Shown here piece after piece: positions 7,488-12,543 of a stretch of 12,543 nucleotides of DNA; position 1 is the first letter of the stretch, and each line of letters begins with the position of its first letter. The translations under genes were made by a program, and so were the position numbers. The stretch covers positions 1-12,543 of the forward strand of contig CAAEDD010000021.1 in the NCBI GenBank assembly GCA_900754515.1, written 5' to 3'. The notes under the pieces were generated by a model. It ran no database searches and was not told the DNA's origin. It saw nothing but the letters and a program-made list of their open reading frames with translations. Origin of the DNA: an uncultured Oscillospiraceae bacterium (lineage in GTDB: Bacteria; Bacillota; Clostridia; Oscillospirales; Oscillospiraceae).

Positions 7488-7622
7488 ATGGAACCTGTAT
7501 TATACATGTCTCAGGCTGTCTTTTCAGCTATTATGTACATTGTTATGGCGGGGCTTGCAGGCACAGTTGCTTTGCTTCTCACCATATTGGTTAAAGAGTG
7601 GAAGAACCATACTCTTTGGTAA
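7488..7622 (+). CDS. 44-aa single-span membrane protein following the symporter
   Basis: Read directly from the sequence: ATG 7488 to TAA 7620-7622, giving 44 residues. One hydrophobic helix spans about residues 13-35 (SAIMYIVMAGLAGTVALLLT then ILV), followed by a short basic-aromatic tail KEWKNHTLW, so the C-terminus is predicted cytoplasmic. AAAGGAG at 7471-7477 gives a strong ribosome binding site 10 nt before the ATG, and the gene starts 18 nt after the symporter stop. It shows no similarity by eye to the 43-aa protein before the symporter beyond size and topology. A terminator-like hairpin begins 4 nt after its stop. A symporter-associated subunit is the simplest hypothesis, unproven. 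Confidence 0.75.
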   Translation: MEPVLYMSQAVFSAIMYIVMAGLAGTVALLLTILVKEWKNHTLW

Positions 7623-7625
7623 ATT

Positions 7626-7658
7626 AAAAAGGGGCAAGCTTCAGGCTTGTCCCTTTTT
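7626..7658 (+). terminator. Intra-operon intrinsic terminator / attenuator-like hairpin
   Basis: A 14-bp stem (7626-7639 with 7645-7658) encloses a 5-nt loop. It contains one G-U pair (G7634/T7650), a GC-rich upper half and an AAAAA/TTTTT base, so the terminal T-run is part of the stem. It separates the transport genes from the two hydrolases. No promoter is visible between it and the hydrolase start 22 nt later, so the hydrolases should depend on read-through, which would lower their expression relative to the symporter or offer a regulated step. Confidence 0.7.
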
Positions 7659-7680
7659 CAGAAAGGCGAGAAAATGATCA

Positions 7681-8847
7681 ATGAATTTGATTGATGAGTA
7701 CGTTTCAAACGAAGTAGTAAATACCGTTGAATTCCGCAGATATATCCACCAGCACCCCTGCCTGTCCTTTCACGAAGAAGAGACCAGGGAATATATAAGT
7801 TCTCAGCTGGATAAGGCCGGAATTGAGTACAGGAAATGCGGCCAGAACGGGATCGTTGCAAAGCTCAAGGGGGCCGACTCCTCCCGCTGTATTGCGTTCA
7901 GGGCGGACTTTGATGCCCTGCCCATACAAGAGCCGGAAGGTCTTGAATACCGGTCCGTCAACTCCGGTGCGATGCATGCCTGCGGCCACGATTTCCACTC
8001 CTCGGCTCTGCTCAGCTTTGCCAGGATTTTAAAGCAGCACCCTGAGCTGTTGAAATGCGATGCTCAGTTTATTTTCCAGTATGCCGAGGAACTGCCCCCC
8101 GGAGGGGCAAAGCCTATGATAGAAGACGGCTGTCTCGACGGTGTGACAAAGATTTACGGTTTCCATGTATCGGAGGAAATCCCCGTTGGAACAGTGGGTG
8201 TGCGTCACGGGAAGTATATGGCGGCTTCCGACGGCTTTTTTATAAACTTTACCGGAGAGGGCGGCCACGGTTCACGTCCTTCCGAGGCCATGGATACCGT
8301 CTCGGCGGCAGCAACCGCAATAACCCAGATCAACGGGATAATCAGCCGTTTTGTGTCCCCCCTGAACAATGCCGTTGTAAGCGTATGTAAAGTCAACGGG
8401 GGCGAGACTTACAACATCATCCCGGAGAATGTGAGGATCGAGGGTACCGTCAGGACCTATGAGCCGGAAACCGCAACCATCATCTTTGATAAAATACGTA
8501 AAATAGCCGAACACTCTGCGGCTATCTACGGAGCCCATGCGGATGTTGACGTGCAATACGGCTATCCTCCGGTTGTAAACCACGACGCTGAGGTCGATAC
8601 CGTAATCGCCGTCTCAAAGCAGCTGGACATCCCTATGACCGAAATACCGCCTACACCTGTGGGAGAGGATTTTGCCAGATACCTTCAGCTGGTGCCCGGC
8701 GCTTTCTTCCGCGTAGGCATCAGGAACCCTCAGATCGGTGCAGTTTATCCGCTGCACAACAAGATGTTCAAGCTGGATGAATCAGCATTGAGCATTGCGC
8801 TGAAACTTTACCTGGGGATATACTTAAAGGAAACAAATCAGATATAG
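7681..8847 (+). CDS. M20D-family metallo-amidohydrolase
   Basis: A cytoplasmic di-metal amidohydrolase of 388 aa, the usual length for the hippuricase / N-acyl-amino-acid hydrolase (M20D) group. Motifs: YIHQHPCLSFHE (21-32), FRADFDALPIQE (73-84), the metal-binding MHACGHDFH (98-106, Cys101 and His103), QYAEELPPGGA (133-143, Glu136/137), FHV with His162, GGHGSRPSE (194-202) in the lid/dimerisation domain, and LHNKMFKLDE (358-367, His359). All expected ligands are present, so it should be active. The ATG at 7681 has a modest AAAGGCGAG site (7662-7670) placed just after the hairpin; an overlapping 6-codon reading frame begins at ATG 7674. Substrates of the family include N-acyl and indole-acetyl amino acids and aminoacyl-benzoates; the true substrate is unknown. 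It likely acts with the amidase encoded 17 nt downstream. Confidence 0.92.
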   Translation: MNLIDEYVSNEVVNTVEFRRYIHQHPCLSFHEEETREYISSQLDKAGIEYRKCGQNGIVAKLKGADSSRCIAFRADFDALPIQEPEGLEYRSVNSGAMHACGHDFHSSALLSFARILKQHPELLKCDAQFIFQYAEELPPGGAKPMIEDGCLDGVTKIYGFHVSEEIPVGTVGVRHGKYMAASDGFFINFTGEGGHGSRPSEAMDTVSAAATAITQINGIISRFVSPLNNAVVSVCKVNGGETYNIIPENVRIEGTVRTYEPETATIIFDKIRKIAEHSAAIYGAHADVDVQYGYPPVVNHDAEVDTVIAVSKQLDIPMTEIPPTPVGEDFARYLQLVPGAFFRVGIRNPQIGAVYPLHNKMFKLDESALSIALKLYLGIYLKETNQI

Positions 8848-8864
8848 AAATGGAGGAGAGCAAT

Positions 8865-10283
8865 ATGATCAATATGGAAGAGCTGACTGTGGCAAAAATC
8901 TCTCAGATGCTTGCAGACGGCGAAATAAGCTCCCGTCAGCTGGTGCTCAATTACATGGAGCGAATTGCCCTTTACGACAAATCCGGCCCAATGCTCAACA
9001 GCGTCCTGGAGCTCAATCCCGACGCTCTGTTTATTGCCGAGGCCATGGACCGGGAGCGGGCGAAAGGCAAACTCAGATCTCCCCTGCATGGCATTCCCAT
9101 ATTAATCAAAGATAATATAAACACCCACGATAAGATGCGCACCTCCGCCGGTTCCATCGCCCTGGACGATAATTTTGCCCCCTATGATGCATGGATAGTG
9201 AAGAAACTCCGGGAGGCAGGCCTTATAATCATGGGCAAGACCAACATGACGGAGCTTGCCAATTACATGTCCTATACTATGAGAAACGGCTACAGCTCCC
9301 GGGGCGGCCAGGTCATCAACCCCTATAACCCGGAAGGCGACGTGTGGGGCAGCAGCTCCGGCTCTGCGGTGGCCATGTCCGCCAACCTCTGCGCCCTTGC
9401 CATCGGCACTGAAACCGACGGCTCCATCATCTGGCCCTCCCACATGAACGGCACCGTGGGCCTCAAGCCCACCCGTGGACTTGTCAGCAGGACCGGTATT
9501 ATCCCCATATGCACCGCTCAGGATACCGCCGGCCCCATGACACGCACTGTGGCTGATGCCGCTGCTCTGCTGAACATTATTGTGGGCGAGGACCCGGAAG
9601 ATCCCTCCACCTGGTGCCAGGATATTCCGGAGGACTACACCGCTTTTCTGGATGCCGACGGGCTCAAGGGGCTTAGGCTCGGCATAAACCGCGGATATTA
9701 CGGCGACTTCTCTCAGGAGCAGATAGAGATCGCCGAGAACGCCTATAAGGCCCTTGAGCGCTGCGGTGCCCAGCTGGTTCAGGACGTCAATCTGCCCCAC
9801 CTGAGAAGTGATGCCTCCGTTCTGCTGTACGAGTTTAAAATGTGCCTCAATGCCTATCTGGCTACAAACCCCCATCTCAGGTGCCATACTCTCAAGGACA
9901 TGATAGACTACTATGGAGCCCATCCGAAGGAAGGTCTTAAATACGGTATGAGCATTCTGCTGGATGCCCAGTACAACACCTCCGGCAACTGCACCGATCC
10001 GAAATATATTCTGGACAAGGCCAAGTGTCAGCGGGAAGCCCAGGAAGAGGGCCTGCTGAAGATCTTGAACGACAACAAACTGGACGTGCTTGTCTGCCCC
10101 GGTATCACGGACTGCTCCCCTATCTCCGGTTATCCTTCCATTATAGTTCCCGCCGGATACAGCTCCGACAACATGCCCTTCGGCATAACCTTTGTGGGCA
10201 GGCCCTTTAGCGAACCCACCCTCATCGCCGCAGCTTATGCCTTTGAGCAGGCTACCCACGCCAGGAGAGCACCGAAGTTCTAA
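8865..10283 (+). CDS. Amidase-signature (AS) family hydrolase
   Basis: A 472-aa serine hydrolase with the Ser-cisSer-Lys triad of the AS superfamily. HGIPILIKDNIN (75-86) supplies Lys82, DVWGSSSGSAVA (159-170) supplies the cis-Ser (Ser163), and ALAIGTETDGSIIWPS (177-192) supplies the nucleophile Ser187, 24 residues later as in other family members. PTRGLVSRTGIIP and AGPMTRTVADAA further support the fold. It hydrolyses amide bonds, probably of a small molecule; no gatB- or gatC-like neighbours suggest tRNA amidotransferase activity. The frame extends to ATG 8850, but that ATG overlaps GGAGGAG (8852-8858), which is 6 nt from ATG 8865, so 8865 is the start. It is the last gene of the operon, followed by a strong terminator. 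Confidence 0.94.
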   Translation: MINMEELTVAKISQMLADGEISSRQLVLNYMERIALYDKSGPMLNSVLELNPDALFIAEAMDRERAKGKLRSPLHGIPILIKDNINTHDKMRTSAGSIALDDNFAPYDAWIVKKLREAGLIIMGKTNMTELANYMSYTMRNGYSSRGGQVINPYNPEGDVWGSSSGSAVAMSANLCALAIGTETDGSIIWPSHMNGTVGLKPTRGLVSRTGIIPICTAQDTAGPMTRTVADAAALLNIIVGEDPEDPSTWCQDIPEDYTAFLDADGLKGLRLGINRGYYGDFSQEQIEIAENAYKALERCGAQLVQDVNLPHLRSDASVLLYEFKMCLNAYLATNPHLRCHTLKDMIDYYGAHPKEGLKYGMSILLDAQYNTSGNCTDPKYILDKAKCQREAQEEGLLKILNDNKLDVLVCPGITDCSPISGYPSIIVPAGYSSDNMPFGITFVGRPFSEPTLIAAAYAFEQATHARRAPKF

Positions 10284-10436
10284 ATCGGGCATGTTTTGGC
10301 ATTCAGCCCCTCACGAAGATGTTTTCCAATGGGTCGGCCGCTTTAACTTTACTTTCTGTTTAGCAGCCGCTATTGGCTGGACAGATCCGATGCAGTTATT
10401 TTGGAACTAAACGGCAGATAATCTCTTTAAAAAATG

Positions 10437-10469
10437 TGGCCGCAAGCAAGCTTGCGGCCATATTTTTTT
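10437..10469 (+). terminator. Intrinsic terminator of the symporter-hydrolase operon
   Basis: A perfect 10-bp GC-rich stem, TGGCCGCAAG (10437-10446) with CTTGCGGCCA (10451-10460), loop CAAG, followed by TATTTTTTT. An A-tract before it (10428-10434) may allow some function on the minus strand too. The 10284-10436 stretch between the amidase stop and this stem shows no gene. Confidence 0.92.
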
Positions 10470-10506
10470 CATGGAATATTCCTTTTTCAGCAGCTGGATT
10501 GAATAT

Positions 10507-10544
10507 AAAAAGGCGCCTTCGCCTTGCGGCGAAAGCGCCTTTTT
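10507..10544 (-). terminator. Intrinsic terminator of hsp20
   Basis: A 17-bp stem (10507-10523 with 10528-10544), loop of 4 nt. The single C10517/A10534 mismatch becomes a G-U pair on the minus strand, and the minus transcript ends in five U from the AAAAA at 10507-10511. It sits 8 nt past the hsp20 stop. On the plus strand it also ends in TTTTT, so it may act bidirectionally as a backup for the amidase operon. Confidence 0.88.
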
Positions 10545-10552
10545 ATTAAACC

Positions 10553-10996
10553 TTAGCCGATGGTGATGCTGGTGCTCTTCGGCAGTTCCTTCTTGGCCTG
10601 CTTCGGCATGGACAGCTTCAGAATGCCGTCCTCATAGCTGGCGGAAACATCCTTGGGCTCCACATCGCCAACATAGAAGCTCCGGCTGCAAGCGCCGGCG
10701 TAACGCTCCTGACGGATGTACTTGCCTTTCTTGTCCTTCTCGTCCTTATCCAGGCCCTTGGCAGCGGAAATGGTCAGGTAACCATCTTTCAGGTCTACGT
10801 TGATTTCGTCCTTCTTGAAACCGGGCAGGTCAATATCCAGCTCGTAGCTGTCCTCGGTCTCCCGCACGTCGGTCTTCATCAGATTCTTAGCGTGCTTGCC
10901 ATACAGAGGATTGCGGCCGCCCCACTCAGGAAGCATACCAAAACTTTCGTCAAACCAATCATCAAACAGATTTTCACCAAAAATGCTGGGCAACAT
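10553..10996 (-). CDS. Hsp20 / alpha-crystallin small heat shock protein
   Basis: An ATP-independent cytoplasmic holdase of 147 aa that binds unfolding proteins. The N-terminal arm (FGENLFDDWFDESFGMLPEW) is aromatic-rich. The alpha-crystallin domain runs from about residue 40 to 132: TDVRETEDSYELDIDLPGFK (42-61), KDEINVDLKDGYLTISA (62-78) and the family hallmark YEDGILKLSMPK with GILKL at 124-128. The C-terminal tail carries the I-x-I oligomerisation motif (Ile144-Thr-Ile146). ATG 10994-10996 is preceded on the minus strand by GGAGGAA (complement of 11006-11012). A near-consensus promoter overlapped by a CIRCE operator lies upstream, and a strong terminator follows, so it is a monocistronic heat-inducible gene. 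Confidence 0.97.
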   Translation of the reverse strand: MLPSIFGENLFDDWFDESFGMLPEWGGRNPLYGKHAKNLMKTDVRETEDSYELDIDLPGFKKDEINVDLKDGYLTISAAKGLDKDEKDKKGKYIRQERYAGACSRSFYVGDVEPKDVSASYEDGILKLSMPKQAKKELPKSTSITIG

Positions 10997-11046
10997 AAGT
11001 CATTCCTCCATTCAATGCGCTTCGCACTTATCATTTGCTCTTCGGT

Positions 11047-11064
11047 GGGAACTCTTTAGCTCCC
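11047..11064 (-). other. Hairpin in the hsp20 5' leader
   Basis: In the minus transcript GGGAGCU, loop AAAG, AGUUCCC form a 7-bp stem with one G-U pair (complement of 11058-11064 and 11047-11053). It lies in the approximately 80-nt leader between the predicted start of transcription (near 11074) and the ATG. An SD-like AGGAGG precedes it but has no matching start codon. It does not visibly mask the real ribosome binding site. Confidence 0.35.
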
Positions 11065-11080
11065 CTCCTGAAGCAATTAT

Positions 11081-11109
11081 GTTATAGCACATCAAATTAG
11101 CACTGTCAA
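11081..11109 (-). promoter_or_regulatory. hsp20 sigma-A promoter
   Basis: On the minus strand the -35 is a perfect TTGACA (complement of 11104-11109) and the -10 is TATAAC (complement of 11081-11086), separated by exactly 17 nt. The -35 lies within the CIRCE element, so repressor binding would block RNA polymerase. Confidence 0.85.
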
Positions 11110-11123
11110 CAGCAGAGTGCTAA
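11097..11123. promoter_or_regulatory. CIRCE operator (HrcA binding site)
   Basis: TTAGCACTG-N9-GAGTGCTAA. The consensus is TTAGCACTC-N9-GAGTGCTAA, so 17 of 18 arm bases match, with a C-to-G change at the inner end of the left arm (11105). It overlaps the hsp20 -35 box. HrcA binds such elements at normal temperature and releases them on heat shock. No hrcA gene is in the window. Confidence 0.93.
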
Positions 11124-11124
11124 T

Positions 11125-11156
11125 GTTCATAAAAGTAGCAATGTTTGTTCATAAAA
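11125..11156. repeat. Direct repeats GTTCATAAAA at 22-bp period
   Basis: The identical 10-mer GTTCATAAAA occurs at 11125-11134 and 11147-11156, a spacing of 22 bp, about two helical turns. They lie directly upstream of the CIRCE/-35 region of hsp20 and are followed by a palindrome centred on ATTTTATAAAAT (11162-11173). The arrangement suggests a binding site for a second factor or an UP-like element. Confidence 0.45.
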
Positions 11157-11209
11157 TATGCTATTTTATAAAATTGCTATAACTTTATATGGTTCTCTTA
11201 TCTCCGGCC

Positions 11210-11632
11210 TCAGCTGTCCAGCACCATGGTTTTAAACTTTCCCTCTTCCGCAAGTATAAGGTAACGGGCCTGTCCCAAGAGATAGCAGTCCCGCTCAATG
11301 ATGCAGCCCTGGGCAAAGCTTCGTCTCAGCATCTTCTCCCGGTCGCATCTGGCCGCCAGATTATAGTATCTATCCCGGTCCGCCTCACCCCATTCCGCCG
11401 CCTGCTCCTCATAGGGTATCACCGATTCCAGGGTGATAAAGGGATACTTTCCGTCCCGCAGCTCTGCCGCAAGTTCCCCGAAAGCCAGCTCCAGACCCCG
11501 CTCCATACCGCATAGGAAGCGCCTGACTCCCCGCTCCTCAATGAGCTTTTCCATCTGTATTTTTAAAGCGCCGGTCTCCGGGAGCTGAGATCCTCTCGCC
11601 GCCCCTATACATGTGCATGTGTATTCTCTCAT
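11210..11632 (-). CDS. DUF1273 / YpsA-like SLOG-family protein, short and divergent
   Basis: A 140-aa protein resembling DUF1273 (SLOG superfamily, Rossmann-like) proteins such as YpsA. The recognisable parts are RRFLCGMERGLELAFGELAA (37-56), matching the family's F..GMARG.D..AAE motif, ESVIPYEEQAAEW (69-81), matching the IP...Q...W motif, and DRDRYYNLAARCD. The N-terminal TGHRP-like ligand motif is replaced by CIGAARGSQLP (8-18), and the usual C-terminal GGT segment is absent, the protein ending KFKTMVLDS. Family members are usually near 180 aa. Ligand binding may therefore differ or be lost. ATG 11630-11632 follows GGAGG (complement of 11640-11644), and a near-perfect promoter lies upstream. 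It is divergent from an XRE regulator. The AT-rich sequence downstream gives no sign of a frameshifted remainder. Confidence 0.75.
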   Translation of the reverse strand: MREYTCTCIGAARGSQLPETGALKIQMEKLIEERGVRRFLCGMERGLELAFGELAAELRDGKYPFITLESVIPYEEQAAEWGEADRDRYYNLAARCDREKMLRRSFAQGCIIERDCYLLGQARYLILAEEGKFKTMVLDS

Positions 11633-11689
11633 ATTTTTTCCTCCAGTCTATACAGTTCACTCAGCATCTTCAATCCTTTATGATCTGTA

Positions 11690-11718
11690 ATTATATCATC
11701 TATAAGCCCATATATCAA
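11690..11718 (-). promoter_or_regulatory. Promoter of the DUF1273 gene
   Basis: On the minus strand TTGATA (complement of 11713-11718) and a perfect TATAAT (complement of 11690-11695) are separated by exactly 17 nt. Transcription should start near 11683, giving a leader of about 50 nt. The -35 region lies in a 15-bp sequence also found at the lysR promoter. Confidence 0.7.
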
Positions 11719-11730
11719 CATATATTCAGC

Positions 11731-11760
11731 TTTACCGCCAATAATATTTCCAAGTATATA
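11731..11760 (+). promoter_or_regulatory. Candidate promoter of the XRE regulator
   Basis: TTTACC (11731-11736) and TATATA (11755-11760) are separated by 18 nt, 25-30 nt before the expected transcription start and 31 nt before the ATG. Both boxes are imperfect, and a TAAAAT at 11764-11769 is an alternative -10. Confidence 0.35.
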
Positions 11761-11791
11761 GGTTAAAATACGACACGAGGCGGTGCGAATA

Positions 11792-12100
11792 ATGACAGAG
11801 AAAGAGTTCTCCCTTAGACTTGCTCAGCTAAGAGAAAAAAAGGGTGTTTCTGCCCGTGACATGAGTTTGTCCATGGGACAAAACCCCGGCTATATCAATA
11901 ACATCGAAAACGGCAAATCCATGCCTTCTTTATCAGGGATTTTTTATATCTGCGAATTTTTGGGCATAGAGCCTAAGGATTTTTTTGACATAGATACTCC
12001 TGCCCCCTCAAAAGCCAATGAGCTGTACGCCATTGCAAAGACGCTCAGCGACGAGCAGCTTGAGCACCTTATCGCAATAGCCGACGGTCTAAGAAAATAA
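11792..12100 (+). CDS. XRE-family helix-turn-helix regulator
   Basis: A 102-aa Cro/C1-type DNA-binding protein. The helix-turn-helix domain spans about residues 6-65: FSLRLAQLREKKGVSARDMS (6-25), LSMGQNPGYINNIENGKSMP (26-45) including the recognition helix, then SLSGIFYICEFLGIEPKDFF. A short linker (DIDTPAPSK) leads to a C-terminal helix pair (ANELYAIAKTLSDEQLEHLI) likely used for dimerisation. The frame extends to GTG 11783, but GAGGCGG at 11777-11783 would overlap it, whereas ATG 11792 is properly spaced. It may control itself and the divergent DUF1273 gene from the 159-bp shared region (inference). Proteins of this short type are common, often as accessory regulators in Firmicutes. Confidence 0.92.
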   Translation: MTEKEFSLRLAQLREKKGVSARDMSLSMGQNPGYINNIENGKSMPSLSGIFYICEFLGIEPKDFFDIDTPAPSKANELYAIAKTLSDEQLEHLIAIADGLRK

Positions 12101-12117
12101 AGCCTTGAAAAATAAAC

Positions 12118-12166
12118 AGCCCCGCAGACTACGGAAGAGCTAAACTCTTTCTCCGTCTGCGGGGCT
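12118..12166. terminator. Long bidirectional terminator after the XRE gene
   Basis: AGCCCCGCAGAC (12118-12129) pairs perfectly with GTCTGCGGGGCT (12155-12166), and the interior continues with GGAAGAG (12133-12138 region) against CTCTTTC around a CTAAA loop. On the plus strand TTTT begins 4 nt after the stem; on the minus strand the stem is followed by GTTTATTTTT, so termination in both directions is likely. Confidence 0.75.
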
Positions 12167-12288
12167 CATGTTTTATTGTTTTAATCTGTTTTTTTCCAGA
12201 CCCTACGCCTTATCGCTTCCCTCCGCCTTCTTCTGCCCCCGGCAGCGGCGGCGGGCAAAACCCAACGAGCTACACTCGCCGGCCTCAT

Positions 12289-12543
12289 AACCAAATGAAC
12301 ATTAAATTAAATTCTCTCTTGCAAATAGCTAAAGCAAGTGCCCATCCAAAAGGAAAACCAAACCCAAAGCCTTGCGCTTCAGGTTTGAAAGGAGTCGCTA
12401 CAGGATGTGCCATCCGCCAATCCTGCCCCACAAAAAACCAAATTGAAGCCCAGCGCAGCGGGTTCGATTTGGAAAAGGAGGAGCAAGGGAGCGGAGCGGA
12501 TGGTGCTTTCTATTCCCCGTGAAATAGAAAGCGCCGGAGCAAA
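12289..12543. other. Gene-free stretch with tandem imperfect hairpins
   Basis: No convincing gene is seen from the XRE terminator to the window end. The stretch instead holds five inverted repeats: CTTGC/GCAAG (12318-12338); CAAACC/GGTTTG with inner AAGC/GCTT (12359-12387); CAGGAT/ATCCTG with inner GGATG/CATCC (12401-12425); CCAAATTGAAGCCC against GGGTTCGATTTGG (12438-12472, one bulge, one G-U); and GGTGCTTTCTATT against AATAGAAAGCGCC (12502-12535, one G-U). A 75-codon frame at 12295 lacks a ribosome binding site. The organisation suggests an interspersed repeat or a structured RNA, cut by the window edge. Confidence 0.4.

Noticed and set aside
9102..10292. Minus-strand reading frame of 396 codons opposite the amidase
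   Set aside because: Same reason: the amidase has its complete triad on the plus strand, and the antisense product has no motif or good start.
10192..10410. Reading frame of 72 codons overlapping the amidase end
   Set aside because: It starts inside the amidase in another frame, has no ribosome binding site, and has random-looking composition.
12181..12288. Minus-strand 35-codon frame with a very Arg-rich tail (GGRRRRREAIRRRVWKKTD)
   Set aside because: There is no ribosome binding site before its ATG. The Arg run comes from a GGCGG-type repeat, so coding cannot be supported.
12452..12480. GGTTCGATT resembling a tRNA T-loop
   Set aside because: The flanking bases do not form the T-stem, and there is no acceptor stem, anticodon arm or D-arm around it.
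12295..12522. Plus-strand reading frame of 75 codons near the window end
   Set aside because: There is no ribosome binding site before ATG 12295, composition is odd, and it runs through several hairpins; more likely a fortuitous frame in a repeat-like region.
1..12543. CRISPR array, rRNA, tRNA, insertion sequence or phage gene
   Set aside because: No regularly spaced repeats, no RNA-gene signatures, no transposase or integrase motifs were seen on either strand.

Overview
The window looks like chromosomal DNA of a low-to-mid GC anaerobic Firmicute, most likely a gut Clostridia member of the Oscillospiraceae type. The reasons are strong AGGAGG-type ribosome binding sites on nearly every gene, a class III fructose-bisphosphatase, a Na+-translocating decarboxylase beta subunit, a CIRCE-controlled small heat shock protein and many U-tailed terminators. 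Genus assignment is inference only.

Positions 1-2535 (+): the last 29 codons of a Na+-pumping decarboxylase beta subunit are followed 21 nt later by ATP-dependent PEP carboxykinase (pckA) and then a DUF1275/YoaK membrane protein. This is a C4-acid / oxaloacetate-PEP node module. It converges on fructose-1,6-bisphosphatase class III (fbp, minus strand, 2622-4616), so two gluconeogenic enzymes face each other across one long hairpin.

Positions 4777-10469: a LysR regulator (minus) is transcribed divergently from a five-gene plus-strand run. The run is a 43-aa single-span membrane protein, a sodium:solute symporter (SSS, GTG start), a 44-aa single-span membrane protein, an internal terminator-like hairpin, an M20D metallo-amidohydrolase and an amidase-signature hydrolase, closed by a strong terminator. 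The two tiny proteins have not been called as genes but have excellent ribosome binding sites and bracket the symporter. The reasonable reading is a LysR-controlled system that imports an amide or N-acyl compound with Na+ and hydrolyses it in the cytoplasm. The substrate cannot be read from the sequence.

Positions 10507-11123 (-): an Hsp20 small heat shock gene with its own terminator and a near-consensus sigma-A promoter whose -35 lies inside a CIRCE operator, implying HrcA control.

Positions 11210-12166: a short, motif-poor DUF1273 (SLOG/YpsA-like) protein on the minus strand is divergent from an XRE-family regulator on the plus strand, followed by a bidirectional terminator. Positions 12181-12543 hold no convincing gene but a run of five imperfect hairpins that may be a repeat element or structured RNA.
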